A stretch of DNA of 64,000 bases from Polaromonas sp. CF318 (GCF_000282655.1 NZ_AKIV01000148.1:20016-84015); one strand, 5' to 3'; numbered from the stretch's first letter, positions 33,947-41,311 are shown. The notes: generated by a model from the sequence alone, not told the origin. Translations and numbers: made by a program.

Positions 33947-35302
33947 TCAGCGGCGGCCGGTTGCCATGTGCTCGGTCTTCTTGTTGATCAGCACCTCGGG
34001 CTCCTGGGCCTCGACCCAGCTCTCGTTGTTGAGCCCGGCCTTGAGCCTTTCGGTGTCCAGGTCATTCGTCCATTTGGCGACCACGATGGTGGCCACGCCG
34101 TTGCCGATCAGGTTGGTCAGCGCACGCGCCTCCGACATGAAGCGGTCTATGCCCAGGATCAGCGCCAGCCCCGCCACGGGCACGGTGCCCACGGCCGACA
34201 GCGTGGCGGCCAGCACGATGAAGCCGCTGCCGGTGATGCCGGCCGCACCCTTGGAGGTCAGCAGCAGCACCGCCAGCAACGTGAGCTCCTGCGTGAGCGT
34301 CATCGGCGTGTTGGTGGCCTGTGCGATAAACATCGCCGCCATCGTGAGGTAGATGGAGGTGCCGTCCAGGTTGAAGGAGTAGCCGGTCGGGATCACCAGG
34401 CCCACGGTGGTCTTTTTCGCGCCCAGGTTCTCCATCTTTTCCATCATGCGCGGCAGCACCGATTCGGATGAGGACGTGCCCAGCACGATCAGCAGCTCTT
34501 CCTTGATGTATTTGATGAACTTCCAGATGCTGAAGCCGTGCGCGCGCGCGATGGCGCCCAGCACCACGAAGATGAAGATCAGGCAGGTCGCGTAGAAGGC
34601 GGCCATCAGCTTGCCCAGCGACACCAGGCTGTCCACGCCGTAAGCGCCTATGGTGAAGGCCATGGCGCCGAACGCGCCTATGGGCGCCACCTTCATGATG
34701 AAACCGACGATGGTGAACAGCACGTGCGAGGTTTTTTCGACGAAGTCGAACACCAGCGTGCCGCGCCCGCCGAAGCGGTGCAGCGCGAAGCCGAACATCA
34801 CCGCGATCAGCAGCACCTGCAAAATCTCGCCCTTGGCGAAGGCGTCCACCACGGTGGACGGGATGATGTTCATGATGAAGTCGGTGGTGCCGACCATCTT
34901 GCCGGGGCCGGTATAGGCCGCGATGGCCTTGGTGTCCAGCGTGGACACGTCGACATTCATGCCCTGGCCCGGCTTGAACACATTGACCAGCACCAATCCG
35001 ATGATCAGCGCGAAGGTGCTGACGATCTCAAAGTAAAGCAGCGCCAGGCCGCCGGTCTTGCCGACCTTCTTCATGTCCTCCATGCCGGCGATGCCGATCA
35101 CGACGGTGCAGAAGATGATGGGTGCGATCATCATCTTGATGAGCTTGATGAAGCCGTCGCCCAGCGGCTTCATGAGCTTGCCGGCCTCGGGGTAGAAATG
35201 CCCCAGCAGCACGCCGGCGATGACCGCGCAGATCACCTGGAAGTACAGCGATTTGTAAAGGGGCGGCTTGCGCTTGCTTGTCTCTGTTGTCGTTGTTGTC
35301 AT
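33947..35302 (-). CDS. dctA: C4-dicarboxylate:cation symporter DctA
   Basis: A 451-residue transporter; MTTTTTETSKRKPP at 35302 is chosen as start, giving the family length. It has eight membrane helices and two re-entrant hairpins. The signature serine-rich hairpin is VLGTSSSESVLPRMMEKM, and the substrate-binding region is GYSFNLDGTSIYLTMAAMFIAQA. It imports succinate, fumarate and malate with Na+ or H+. No DctBS-type sensor pair is adjacent. Confidence 0.95.
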   Translation of the reverse strand: MTTTTTETSKRKPPLYKSLYFQVICAVIAGVLLGHFYPEAGKLMKPLGDGFIKLIKMMIAPIIFCTVVIGIAGMEDMKKVGKTGGLALLYFEIVSTFALIIGLVLVNVFKPGQGMNVDVSTLDTKAIAAYTGPGKMVGTTDFIMNIIPSTVVDAFAKGEILQVLLIAVMFGFALHRFGGRGTLVFDFVEKTSHVLFTIVGFIMKVAPIGAFGAMAFTIGAYGVDSLVSLGKLMAAFYATCLIFIFVVLGAIARAHGFSIWKFIKYIKEELLIVLGTSSSESVLPRMMEKMENLGAKKTTVGLVIPTGYSFNLDGTSIYLTMAAMFIAQATNTPMTLTQELTLLAVLLLTSKGAAGITGSGFIVLAATLSAVGTVPVAGLALILGIDRFMSEARALTNLIGNGVATIVVAKWTNDLDTERLKAGLNNESWVEAQEPEVLINKKTEHMATGRR

Positions 35303-35435
35303 GGCCGGGAGGCGCCAGGTTGCGCGCTGTGGTGTGGTGATCGGGTCATCAAATATAGTCCCGCCACACGATTTGTCCATGTGGGAAACCACAGATCACA
35401 AACCTTTACGCGGCCGCCGTGCGCGGCCCGAAAAC

Positions 35436-36053
35436 TCAGCCGGCCGGCGTACCGCCGCCATCGCCCGCAGCCGGAGGGCGCGCCATCCAGGCGATCAGCG
35501 AGGAGCGCATGGCTTCCTCCACCGACATGTCTATGGGCTGCACCCAGTCGGCCGGCACGAACACCGTGTAGCCACCGATCATGTAGCCCATGGGCAGGTA
35601 GACCGCCACACGCTCGCCGGGCAGAAAGCCGGCGGGCAGGTCGGCAAAGCTGCGGCGCGTGATCAGGCCCACGATTTCCATCGCATGGCCCGGCATGCGC
35701 AGTATCACCACGCTTTGCTCGCCCTGCTTGCCCGAAGGCGAGAAGTAGTCGGCGAAGCTTTTGAGCGAGGAATAAATGCTTTTGACGACCGGCAGGTTGG
35801 TGAAGGGCATTTCCGCGAAAGACAGCAGCTTGCGCACGCTGCGCTTGGACACCAGGTAGCCGATCACCAGGATGCTGAGCACGCCGAACACCAGGCCCAG
35901 GCCCGGGATGTAAAAGCTGCCAATCAGCGGGCGCAGTATCCACAGCGCCGCGGTTTCCATCCAGGCCAGGAAGATGTAAAGCAGGTAGACCGTCAGGGCC
36001 ACCGGCAAGATGGTGATGAGGCCGCGAAAGAAATATTTGTAAAGGCTTTTCAT
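35436..36053 (-). CDS. DUF502 family membrane protein
   Basis: A 205-residue protein; the start MKSLYKYFFRGLITILPVAL at 36053 places the first membrane segment at the expected position. Two N-terminal membrane helices (about 8-32 and 50-75) are followed by a soluble domain with SIYSSLKSFADYFSP and GYMIGGYTVFVPADWVQPID, characteristic of DUF502. Function is unknown; it occurs beside envelope or tRNA synthetase genes in many proteobacteria. Confidence 0.88.
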   Translation of the reverse strand: MKSLYKYFFRGLITILPVALTVYLLYIFLAWMETAALWILRPLIGSFYIPGLGLVFGVLSILVIGYLVSKRSVRKLLSFAEMPFTNLPVVKSIYSSLKSFADYFSPSGKQGEQSVVILRMPGHAMEIVGLITRRSFADLPAGFLPGERVAVYLPMGYMIGGYTVFVPADWVQPIDMSVEEAMRSSLIAWMARPPAAGDGGGTPAG

Positions 36054-36442
36054 GGGTTTTTTATTCGTGCCTCCGCGCACGATGCGGGCCTGGCGATGCC
36101 TGCAATATAACCATTTCAGTTGACGCTCCACCCCGCTGGGCGCCTGTCGGCCTTTTCCTACATTTTTCGGGTACTAATCACCGCAGCTTGTCATATTTCC
36201 ATGCTTAAACTGGCGTCATTGCGAACACCTGATATGAAAGCCCACGCAGTTGCAGAGACGACACCGGACACGGACCGGCGCGCCCTTGCCCTTGTGCTTG
36301 ATTCATGCTGGCCGCTTCAGCAGCCTTCGGCCCCTGTGCTGAAAGTTACGTTTGCACCCCTTGATATTTTTTTGCGGCGCTCCAAGCTGCGTCTGCAAGG
36401 TCACGTCCGGCCTGTCCGGATATTTTTGAGGATCCCTGTTTC
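36054..36442. other. Intergenic region with an attenuator-like hairpin
   Basis: No gene is supported in these 389 bases. At 36406-36420 TCCGG-CCTGT-CCGGA forms a 5-bp stem followed by TATTTTT, ending 15 nt before the next start. That is terminator-like and might attenuate the downstream gene. A ribosome site GAGGA lies 11-12 nt before ATG 36443. Confidence 0.4.
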
Positions 36443-36802
36443 ATGAGCCACTCCACATTGGTCAACGCACAACTCAAAGTCCCTCTCCGTTCTTTAGCCC
36501 TCACCGTCGAGGAGCCCGCCCCCGGCGAATTCTGCTGGCGCATTCTTGAAAGCCGCGAAGACCCGCGGGTATTTGAATCGATCTCCTGCTCCGACATCAC
36601 CTTCGCGGCCTACGACACGGCCCTGGCCACCGGCTACGGCGAACTGCAGCGCCTGGTCGGCCCCGACCTTCAATACGGGCCGCGCAGCGAGGAAGACTTG
36701 CAGGCCGAACTCTTCAGCGCGCCTTCGCCCAAGCCCGCCGCGGACGGCCCGGACAAGCGCGCCTCCATCAACGGTTTCAAGCCCGGTCCGGTGGCGGCAT
36801 GA
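36443..36802 (+). CDS. Hypothetical protein, 119 residues
   Basis: A soluble protein beginning MSHSTLVNAQLKVPLRSLAL with an alpha/beta core to about residue 80 (CWRILESREDPRVFESISCS) and a Pro/Ala/Lys-rich tail. It couples to the following 57-residue gene in an ATGA overlap. No family recognised. Confidence 0.6.
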   Translation: MSHSTLVNAQLKVPLRSLALTVEEPAPGEFCWRILESREDPRVFESISCSDITFAAYDTALATGYGELQRLVGPDLQYGPRSEEDLQAELFSAPSPKPAADGPDKRASINGFKPGPVAA

Positions 36803-36972
36803 AACCCGACCTGGAGGCTGACTATGCGCGCCTTCGCGCGCAGCTGCAGGCCTTGCAGGCGGCCCCGACCAAGGATTTCGCGAAGATAGACCAGCTCATC
36901 GACGAGCTTGAAAGACTCCAGCTCGCGATCAAGGCCGAACACGGCCTTCAGGGCAACAACCCTCTCGAATAA
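36799..36972 (+). CDS. 57-residue coiled-coil protein
   Basis: A short frame beginning MKPDLEADYARLRAQLQALQ and continuing as one charged helix with heptad Leu/Ile spacing (KIDQLIDELERLQLAIKAEH). It starts in an ATGA overlap with the gene before, so the two are probably translated together and may interact. Function unknown. Confidence 0.6.
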   Translation: MKPDLEADYARLRAQLQALQAAPTKDFAKIDQLIDELERLQLAIKAEHGLQGNNPLE

Positions 36973-37194
36973 GGGCGTCCGCTCCAGGGGATGAATGCGT
37001 GTTCGCGCATGTGCCATCCTGCATGCGTCTGTGAGGCACGTAGCATTTTGTGACCTCGCTTGTCCTACACGGCGCGCTGTACCAGGCCGACGAAACAGGC
37101 CTTGCTCCCTACCGTAAATTGAACCCAGTCGGCAATACGGCCGGCGATTTACCAACCCGATTGCCTGTGATGGGCATGACCTTAGGAGTACACC

Positions 37195-37416
37195 ATGAGA
37201 GCATCGAAAACCCTGGCTTCCGCCGTTGCCGCAGCCGCCGTGGTTGGCGCCATTGGCTTGGCTTATGCCCAGGACACCAGCACCACCACGCCCAGCACGC
37301 CGGCAGACCAGACCCTGCAGAACCAGGGCAGCACCAGCCCCAGCACCTCGCCTTCGACCAGCACGGACATGGCCGTTACGCCGACCGAGCGTCCCGCACA
37401 GGCTGACCGCAACTAA
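37195..37416 (+). CDS. Small secreted Thr/Ser/Pro-rich protein
   Basis: A 73-residue protein with a signal peptide (MRASKTLASAVAAAAVVGAI, cleavage near AYAQD) and a low-complexity mature part made of Ser, Thr, Pro and Gln. TAGGAG lies 6 nt before the ATG, and a terminator at 37446-37481 follows. It is probably a periplasmic or secreted protein; nothing in the mature sequence suggests enzyme activity. Confidence 0.7.
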   Translation: MRASKTLASAVAAAAVVGAIGLAYAQDTSTTTPSTPADQTLQNQGSTSPSTSPSTSTDMAVTPTERPAQADRN

Positions 37417-37445
37417 GCCAGGCCGCTCATGCATCTGCGCATGAA

Positions 37446-37481
37446 AGCGCTCCGGATCGCCTTGGCGGCCCGGAGCGTTTT
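37446..37481 (+). terminator. Terminator after the small secreted protein
   Basis: CGCTCCGG pairs with CCGGAGCG and is followed by TTTTA; A residues precede the left arm, so it may act both ways. Confidence 0.75.
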
Positions 37482-37513
37482 ATGTGGGGTGTGGCATTTT
37501 TTTATTCCTGTCC

Positions 37514-38329
37514 ATGGCTGCCTCCCTGCCTGATGTTCAGCAGCGGCCTGCCGGTGAAGGACCGACCCCGGCGCCGGTGAACACGCGGCATTCCGATATT
37601 CTTGACGGCATCAAGCAGGGCGTTCTCTGGGGCGCCGCAGTCGCGGTACTGGTCCTGCCGCTCTTCAGGCCCCACCCCGTGGCCCCGTCGGCGGCCGCCG
37701 GCCTTCAAGCCACGGCACCCCGGCCCATCACACCGCGCGTAGCGGATTTCGGCGGCGAGGAGGCTTCGAACGAAGCGCGCGAAGTCGCCAACTGGGTCGT
37801 CAGCTCCGGCGACAACCGCAAACTCTTTTTTGTCATCCTCGACAAGATCAACACCAAGGTGTTTGTCTTCGAGCCCTCCGGCAAGCTGCGCAGCGCCACG
37901 CCGGTGCTGATAGGCGCGGCGCGCGGCGACGATTCGGTGGACGGCATAGGCGGGCGGCCCATCGCCCAGGTGCAGCCGCAGGAGCGCACCACGCCCGCGG
38001 GCCGTTTCGTCGCCGAGCCCGGGCGCAACGCCACGGGTGAGGACGTGGTCTGGGTCGACTACGACGCGGCCGTGTCCATGCATCGCGTGCGCACGCTGGA
38101 GCCCAAGGAGCGCCGGCTGGAGCGCCTCGCCTCGCCGACCACCGAGGACAACCGCATCTCCTACGGCTGCATCAACATGCCGGTGGAGTTTTATGAAAAC
38201 GTGCTCAAGCCGGCTTTCAATGCGAGTTACGGTGTGGTTTATGTATTGCCCGAAGTCAAGCCGCTGGCCGAGGTGTTTCCGGCCGCGCATGAACTCGCGC
38301 TCAAGCAGGCACAGGCACGCGCGGGCTAG
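37514..38329 (+). CDS. L,D-transpeptidase-like protein 1
   Basis: A 271-residue protein; start ATG 37514 gives an N-terminal cytoplasmic stretch and one membrane segment (LWGAAVAVLVLPLF). The C-terminal half is a YkuD-like domain: TTPAGRF, then VSMHRVR, and the active-site region NRISYGCINMP with the nucleophile Cys. The usual His before Gly-Cys is Tyr. Such enzymes cross-link peptidoglycan or attach lipoproteins. It is a close paralogue of the gene at 41665; the two bracket the tRNA array. Confidence 0.75.
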   Translation: MAASLPDVQQRPAGEGPTPAPVNTRHSDILDGIKQGVLWGAAVAVLVLPLFRPHPVAPSAAAGLQATAPRPITPRVADFGGEEASNEAREVANWVVSSGDNRKLFFVILDKINTKVFVFEPSGKLRSATPVLIGAARGDDSVDGIGGRPIAQVQPQERTTPAGRFVAEPGRNATGEDVVWVDYDAAVSMHRVRTLEPKERRLERLASPTTEDNRISYGCINMPVEFYENVLKPAFNASYGVVYVLPEVKPLAEVFPAAHELALKQAQARAG

Positions 38330-38360
38330 CCGGCCCTCGAAAATCCTCCGTTCGCAGGGC

Positions 38361-38396
38361 AAAAAAAAACGGCGCACTGCTTTCGCAATGCGCCGC
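38361..38396 (-). terminator. Terminator of the HNH gene and tRNA array
   Basis: Read on the minus strand, CGGCGCA pairs with TGCGCCG, with a small inner stem capped by GAAA, and is followed by a run of nine T. It closes the array/HNH transcript and, less well, the plus-strand gene before it. Confidence 0.85.
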
Positions 38397-38413
38397 TTTG
38401 GCTTCTGCCAGAA

Positions 38414-38974
38414 TCAATTGAGCCGGGACCCTTTCGGCAGCCGTGCCGACAGCCATTCGTGCACGTCGGCCCGCACGTTGCGCCCGCGCAGCAGGAAGTC
38501 CTCATACCGGCTGGGCACATAGGGAAGGTAGACCAGCGGCATTCCGGCTTGCTCGGGCGTGCGGTCCTTCTTTCTGCCGTTGCAATGGCGGCAGGCGCTG
38601 ACCAGGTTGGTCCACGCGTAAGGCCCGCCCTTGCTTGCCGGAACGATGTGCTCGGCTTCGAGGTCCTTTTCCGGGAAGACCTGGGCGCAATACGCGCAGG
38701 TGCAGCGGTCGCGGCGCAACAGCTTGGGTTTGGTGACCGCCGGTACCACCTCGTGGAGGTTGCGGCGCGGTGCACCCCGCAGCGCGATGATGGGGTGGAT
38801 GACCAGCGTGGATTGCCGGCCGCGCGCGACGTTCCAGCCGCCGCGCAGCGTCACCAGGGGGCTTTCGCCTTGCTCCCATGCGACGGTATTCGTGGCGTAG
38901 TGCAGGGCCGCCTCTTCAGCCGTGATCCAGGCCTGGGGCGTTCCCTGGATATCGAGCTGAAGAACATGGTGCAT
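38414..38974 (-). CDS. HNH endonuclease
   Basis: A 186-residue protein; ATG 38974 follows a perfect AGGAGG by 5 nt, and the longer frame runs through tRNA genes and is rejected. It has an HNH domain of the CxxC type: CAYCAQVFPEKDLEAEHIVP, ASKGGPYAWTNLVSACRHCN and GRKKDR. The metal ligands (two CxxC pairs) and the catalytic His-Asn are present. It begins 27 nt after the last tRNA of the array on the same strand, and is probably cotranscribed. Phages and integrative elements often carry such nucleases next to tRNA arrays; DNA or tRNA may be the target. Confidence 0.88.
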   Translation of the reverse strand: MHHVLQLDIQGTPQAWITAEEAALHYATNTVAWEQGESPLVTLRGGWNVARGRQSTLVIHPIIALRGAPRRNLHEVVPAVTKPKLLRRDRCTCAYCAQVFPEKDLEAEHIVPASKGGPYAWTNLVSACRHCNGRKKDRTPEQAGMPLVYLPYVPSRYEDFLLRGRNVRADVHEWLSARLPKGSRLN

Positions 38975-39000
38975 CAGAGCCTCCTGAGTTGAATGAATGG

Positions 39001-39075
39001 TGGTGCGGGCAGGGAATTTCGAAATCCCGGCCTGCCGGTTAAAAGCCGGCTGCTCTTTCGCTGAGCTATACCCGC
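39001..39075 (-). tRNA. tRNA-Lys (anticodon TTT), array member 9
   Basis: A 75-nt tRNA with acceptor GCGGGTA/TGCCCGC, A73 and encoded CCA, and anticodon loop CTTTTAA. The T-stem is GGGAT/TTCCC, so the nearly invariant G53-C61 pair is replaced by T-T. It may be weakly functional. Confidence 0.85.
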
Positions 39076-39084
39076 GTATGAAAA

Positions 39085-39161
39085 TGGGGTGCAAGACCGG
39101 ACTCGAACCGGTGACCCGCGGGGTCACATCCCGCTGCGCTGCCAACTGCGCCACATGCACC
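39085..39161 (-). tRNA. tRNA-His (anticodon GTG), array member 8
   Basis: A 77-nt tRNA including the extra 5' G opposite C73 that marks tRNA-His; acceptor GTGCATG/CTTGCAC has one T-T mismatch. Anticodon stem GCGGG/CCCGC and loop ATGTGAC (GTG). CCA is encoded. Confidence 0.9.
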
Positions 39162-39175
39162 AGAAAAAAGAAAAA

Positions 39176-39251
39176 TGGCTCCACAGCCTGGGATCGAACC
39201 AGGGACGACGCGATTAACAGTCGCGCGCTCTACCCGCTGAGCTACCGTGGA
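39176..39251 (-). tRNA. tRNA-Asn (anticodon GTT), array member 7
   Basis: A 76-nt tRNA with acceptor TCCACGG/CTGTGGA, G73, encoded CCA, anticodon loop CTGTTAA and a perfect T-arm CCTGG-TTCGATC-CCAGG. Well-formed throughout. Confidence 0.95.
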
Positions 39252-39266
39252 ATGGAAAGGAAACGC

Positions 39267-39452
39267 TCACCACTCGCCGCATTCACGCACGCGCTGGTCC
39301 AGCTCGCGGTCGTCGCGCGTTTGCCCGCGTTGGGGCCGGGCATGGCTGAGCCGGGCGCTGCCGGTGGCGATGATGCCGCCCAGGAGCGCGCGAACAATGC
39401 GCTTGCGGAGCTTCTCCGGCCTTCTGGAGGCCGCTGTGTTTCTGGCTGTCAT
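39267..39452 (-). CDS. 61-residue basic protein encoded inside the tRNA array
   Basis: A short frame starting MTARNTAASRRPEKLRKRIV and ending DDRELDQRVRECGEW. A perfect AAGGAGG lies 6 nt before the ATG, the best ribosome site in this region. It is very Arg-rich in the first half, with a short hydrophobic stretch (ALLGGIIATG). It occupies the gap between tRNA-Trp and tRNA-Asn on the same strand. No family is recognised; a nucleic-acid-binding role is possible from charge alone. Confidence 0.6.
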   Translation of the reverse strand: MTARNTAASRRPEKLRKRIVRALLGGIIATGSARLSHARPQRGQTRDDRELDQRVRECGEW

Positions 39453-39505
39453 GGCAAACCTCCTTGGCTTGGGTGGATAAAAGTGGCGCACCTGGGTCAA
39501 ATCAT

Positions 39506-39582
39506 TGGCTGGCGCGGGAAGAATCGAACTTCCAACCTTCGGTTTTGGAGACCGCTGCTCTGCCTGCTTGAGCTACGCACCA
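39506..39582 (-). tRNA. tRNA-Trp (anticodon CCA), array member 6
   Basis: A 77-nt tRNA with acceptor TGGTGCG/CGCGCCA, G73, encoded CCA, anticodon loop CTCCAAA. The first anticodon-stem pair is a G-A mismatch. The acceptor start differs from the usual AGG of proteobacterial tRNA-Trp, so it is unlikely to be the housekeeping copy. Confidence 0.9.
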
Positions 39583-39619
39583 ATGGAAAAAGCACCCGGC
39601 GGCATCCCGGCGTGCAAAC

Positions 39620-39695
39620 TGGCGGCCTGTACGGGAATCGAACCCGTGACTTCATCCTGGACAGGGAAGTGCTCTACCAGCTGAGCTAACAGACC
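39620..39695 (-). tRNA. tRNA-Asp (anticodon GTC), array member 5
   Basis: A 76-nt tRNA with acceptor GGTCTGT/ACAGGCC, G73 and encoded CCA. Anticodon loop CTGTCCA places GTC as anticodon, with C instead of a purine at position 37, and one T-T mismatch in the anticodon stem CTTCC/GGATG. These are unusual for a housekeeping tRNA-Asp. Confidence 0.8.
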
Positions 39696-39709
39696 AGAAA
39701 AAAATTGAG

Positions 39710-39789
39710 TGGCCTCGCGTGAAAGATTTGAACTTCCGACCCTCTGCTTCGTAGGCAGATGCTCTGATTCCGGACTGAGCTAACGCGAG
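39710..39789 (-). tRNA. tRNA-Arg (anticodon ACG), array member 4
   Basis: An 80-nt tRNA with acceptor CTCGCGT/ACGCGAG, G73, encoded CCA, anticodon stem TCTGC/GCAGA and loop CTACGAA. It has a long 12-nt D-loop. Its T-arm differs from the tRNA-Arg fragment at the prophage junction, so it was not that phage's target. Confidence 0.9.
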
Positions 39790-39839
39790 AAAAAAGATGC
39801 GCCTGGTGCGCGCAGGCAGGTTCGACTACTGAAACAAAC

Positions 39840-39930
39840 TGGCGGAAGATAAGGGATTCGAACCCATGAGCCCGCTTTCGCGGGCTCTCGCTTAGCAAGC
39901 GAGTGCCTTGAACCTCTCGGCCAATCTTCC
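39840..39930 (-). tRNA. tRNA-Ser (anticodon GCT), array member 3
   Basis: A 91-nt class II tRNA with acceptor GGAAGAT/ATCTTCC, G73, encoded CCA, anticodon loop TTGCTAA and a long GC-rich variable arm AGCCCGC-GAAA-GCGGGCT. Confidence 0.94.
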
Positions 39931-40063
39931 AAAAAAATCTCCGGTTACGAGTTCCGGTGCCCCCCTATCTTTGAGGCCGGTTTCCGCACTACACCCTTTC
40001 GGGCGCTGCGCTTCTTTGATCAATAGCGGGAAGTGAACATGCTTCGACTTCTCGCCCTGGAAT

Positions 40064-40141
40064 TGGCGTCACGTAGGGGATTCGAACCCCTGTCTACAAG
40101 AATGAAAATCTTGTGTCCTGAGCCAGCTAGACGAACGTGAC
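40064..40141 (-). tRNA. tRNA-Glu (anticodon TTC), array member 2
   Basis: A 78-nt tRNA with acceptor GTCACGT/ACGTGAC, G73, encoded CCA, anticodon stem CAAGA/TCTTG, loop TTTTCAT and T-arm AGGGG-TTCGAAT-CCCCT. Between it and the Ser gene (39931-40063) I see no further tRNA. Confidence 0.93.
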
Positions 40142-40348
40142 AAATATTGAGTTCCTGTCGTGATGACGCGGGCTCAAAAAACAAAATCCATTTCGGCTGT
40201 ACCCGTATGCGGGCGGCCGGCATCAAGCCGGACCGGGATCTCCCACTGCACTGCTCTTCCGGGGCCATGAACCCCGGCTGCTGGCACACACGCCGCCAGA
40301 TCGTCTCCTCGATCTCGCGCAGGCGGCATGAAACAGACACACCCGAAA

Positions 40349-40424
40349 TGGAGCGGACAGCCGGCATCGAACCGGCGACATTGACCTTGGAAGGCTCGCG
40401 CTCTACCTGCTGAGCTATGTCCGC
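40349..40424 (-). tRNA. tRNA-Gly (anticodon TCC), array member 1
   Basis: A 76-nt tRNA with acceptor GCGGACA/TGTCCGC, T73, encoded CCA, anticodon loop CTTCCAA, T-arm GCCGG-TTCGATG-CCGGC. The anticodon stem CGAGC/GGTCA has two mismatches. It is first in the transcript; 40142-40348, between it and tRNA-Glu, holds no clear RNA or protein gene. Confidence 0.85.
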
Positions 40425-40476
40425 AATTTTTTGCGGGATCGCTGCCATCCAGTGTGTGGCCGCTGTCCCGCTGCTG

Positions 40477-40490
40477 AATTTTTAAAGAGC
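40477..40490 (-). promoter_or_regulatory. boxA-like antitermination motif ahead of the tRNA array
   Basis: On the minus strand the sequence GCTCTTTAAAAATT lies 53 nt before the first tRNA. It matches the core of the rrn boxA (GCTCTTTAACAA), where NusB-S10 bind to prevent early termination of stable RNA transcripts. A promoter further upstream was not placed with confidence. Confidence 0.55.
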
Positions 40491-40531
40491 CCCGCGCCTG
40501 GGCGCACAGACGGCACGATCACCGCCAGGGG

Positions 40532-40569
40532 AAAACAAAAAGGCCCGGTTCCTTGCGGATACCGGGCCT
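40532..40569 (-). terminator. Minus-strand terminator upstream of the tRNA array
   Basis: AGGCCCGGT pairs with ACCGGGCCT around an 11-nt loop; on the minus strand it is followed by TTTTTGTTTT. It isolates the array from the frame at 40598-40780, implying a promoter between 40532 and 40490. Confidence 0.8.
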
Positions 40570-40597
40570 CTGGATGTCAGAGATTCAGAAGGTACGC

Positions 40598-40780
40598 TCA
40601 GGCGTCTCCTCCTCCCGGTGGTGTGCAATCCTCATGGTTCTGTTTGGACATGGCCGTCGGCAGAACGGATGCCGCATAGGAACTCAGCCCCCATGAGCCC
40701 AGATAAACGTCAAGGCGACGCACGCCGGCACCGCCCCAAGCGGGGGTGCTGTTTCTGGCGATGGCGGCTATCGGTTTCAT
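40598..40780 (-). CDS. Possible 60-residue protein
   Basis: A short frame MKPIAAIARNSTPAWGGAGV to EDCTPPGGGDA with no ribosome site. The only support is the strong terminator 28 nt after its stop and its position divergent from the HTH gene. It could equally be untranslated. Confidence 0.3.
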   Translation of the reverse strand: MKPIAAIARNSTPAWGGAGVRRLDVYLGSWGLSSYAASVLPTAMSKQNHEDCTPPGGGDA

Positions 40781-40885
40781 GATGGGCTGCGTGGAAAGCG
40801 TTAAAGGGTTGATGTCAAAAGTAGCAATGGAAGGTAATGTAAAATCTTTTTACGTCACCGTCAACGCATCGCTGAAAAATAATTT

Positions 40886-40900
40886 TGATTGTTGCAATCA
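40886..40900. promoter_or_regulatory. Perfect inverted repeat upstream of the HTH gene
   Basis: TGATTG-TTG-CAATCA, a 6-bp dyad with 3-nt spacer, ends 6 nt before the start of the phage-type regulator. It has the form of a repressor half-site pair, so autoregulation is suspected. Confidence 0.45.
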
Positions 40901-40906
40901 CGTCAC

Positions 40907-41311
40907 ATGGATTCACCGGACATCAACCGAACCAGGCGCAACAACCTGCTGATCATCATTCGCGAATTCAGCGAAAGGGAATTGGCGGCCGGTGAATCGC
41001 CGGTAGGCATGCTGGGCAGGCTGGCGAAAGAGCTGGGCCTGAGCGCCGGCGGGCTGAGCCAGTTCAAGGGAGACGCCAGCGGTTCAGGCCGCAACATCGG
41101 CGACGCCGCCGCCGCCCAGATCGAGAGCAGGTCGGGCAAGCCGAAAGGCTGGATGGATGAGGACCATGGCGGCGATGCTTTCAACCCCGCCGAGAACGCC
41201 TTCATCGAAATGGCCCGTACCGCATGGCGCACAACGGATGCCAAGGGCCGCCGGCATCTGATGCAGCTTGCGAAGCGGGGCTTTGGCGGCGCCAAGCCCG
41301 GCGATCAATAA
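40907..41311 (+). CDS. Phage-type HTH regulator (Cro/CI-like N-terminus)
   Basis: A 134-residue protein; ATG 40907 follows the inverted repeat. Residues about 35-85 (MLGRLAKELGLSAGGLSQFK, then RNIGDAAAAQIESRSGKPKG and WMDED) match the helix-turn-helix and following helix of CI/Cro-type regulators in Burkholderiales prophages. The C-terminal part is not a LexA-type protease domain, so it is not a self-cleaving repressor. It may control the adjacent tRNA/HNH island. Confidence 0.7.
   Translation: MDSPDINRTRRNNLLIIIREFSERELAAGESPVGMLGRLAKELGLSAGGLSQFKGDASGSGRNIGDAAAAQIESRSGKPKGWMDEDHGGDAFNPAENAFIEMARTAWRTTDAKGRRHLMQLAKRGFGGAKPGDQ

Noticed and set aside
38975..39184. N-terminal extension of the HNH protein by 70 residues
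   Set aside because: It would be translated from tRNA-Lys and tRNA-His sequence; a perfect AGGAGG before ATG 38974 marks the real start.
39931..40063. A possible tenth tRNA between tRNA-Ser and tRNA-Glu
   Set aside because: No T-loop TTCRA, no paired acceptor and no encoded CCA could be aligned on either strand.
40142..40348. A possible RNA gene between tRNA-Glu and tRNA-Gly
   Set aside because: Several GC-rich hairpins occur but no cloverleaf or known small-RNA pattern fits.
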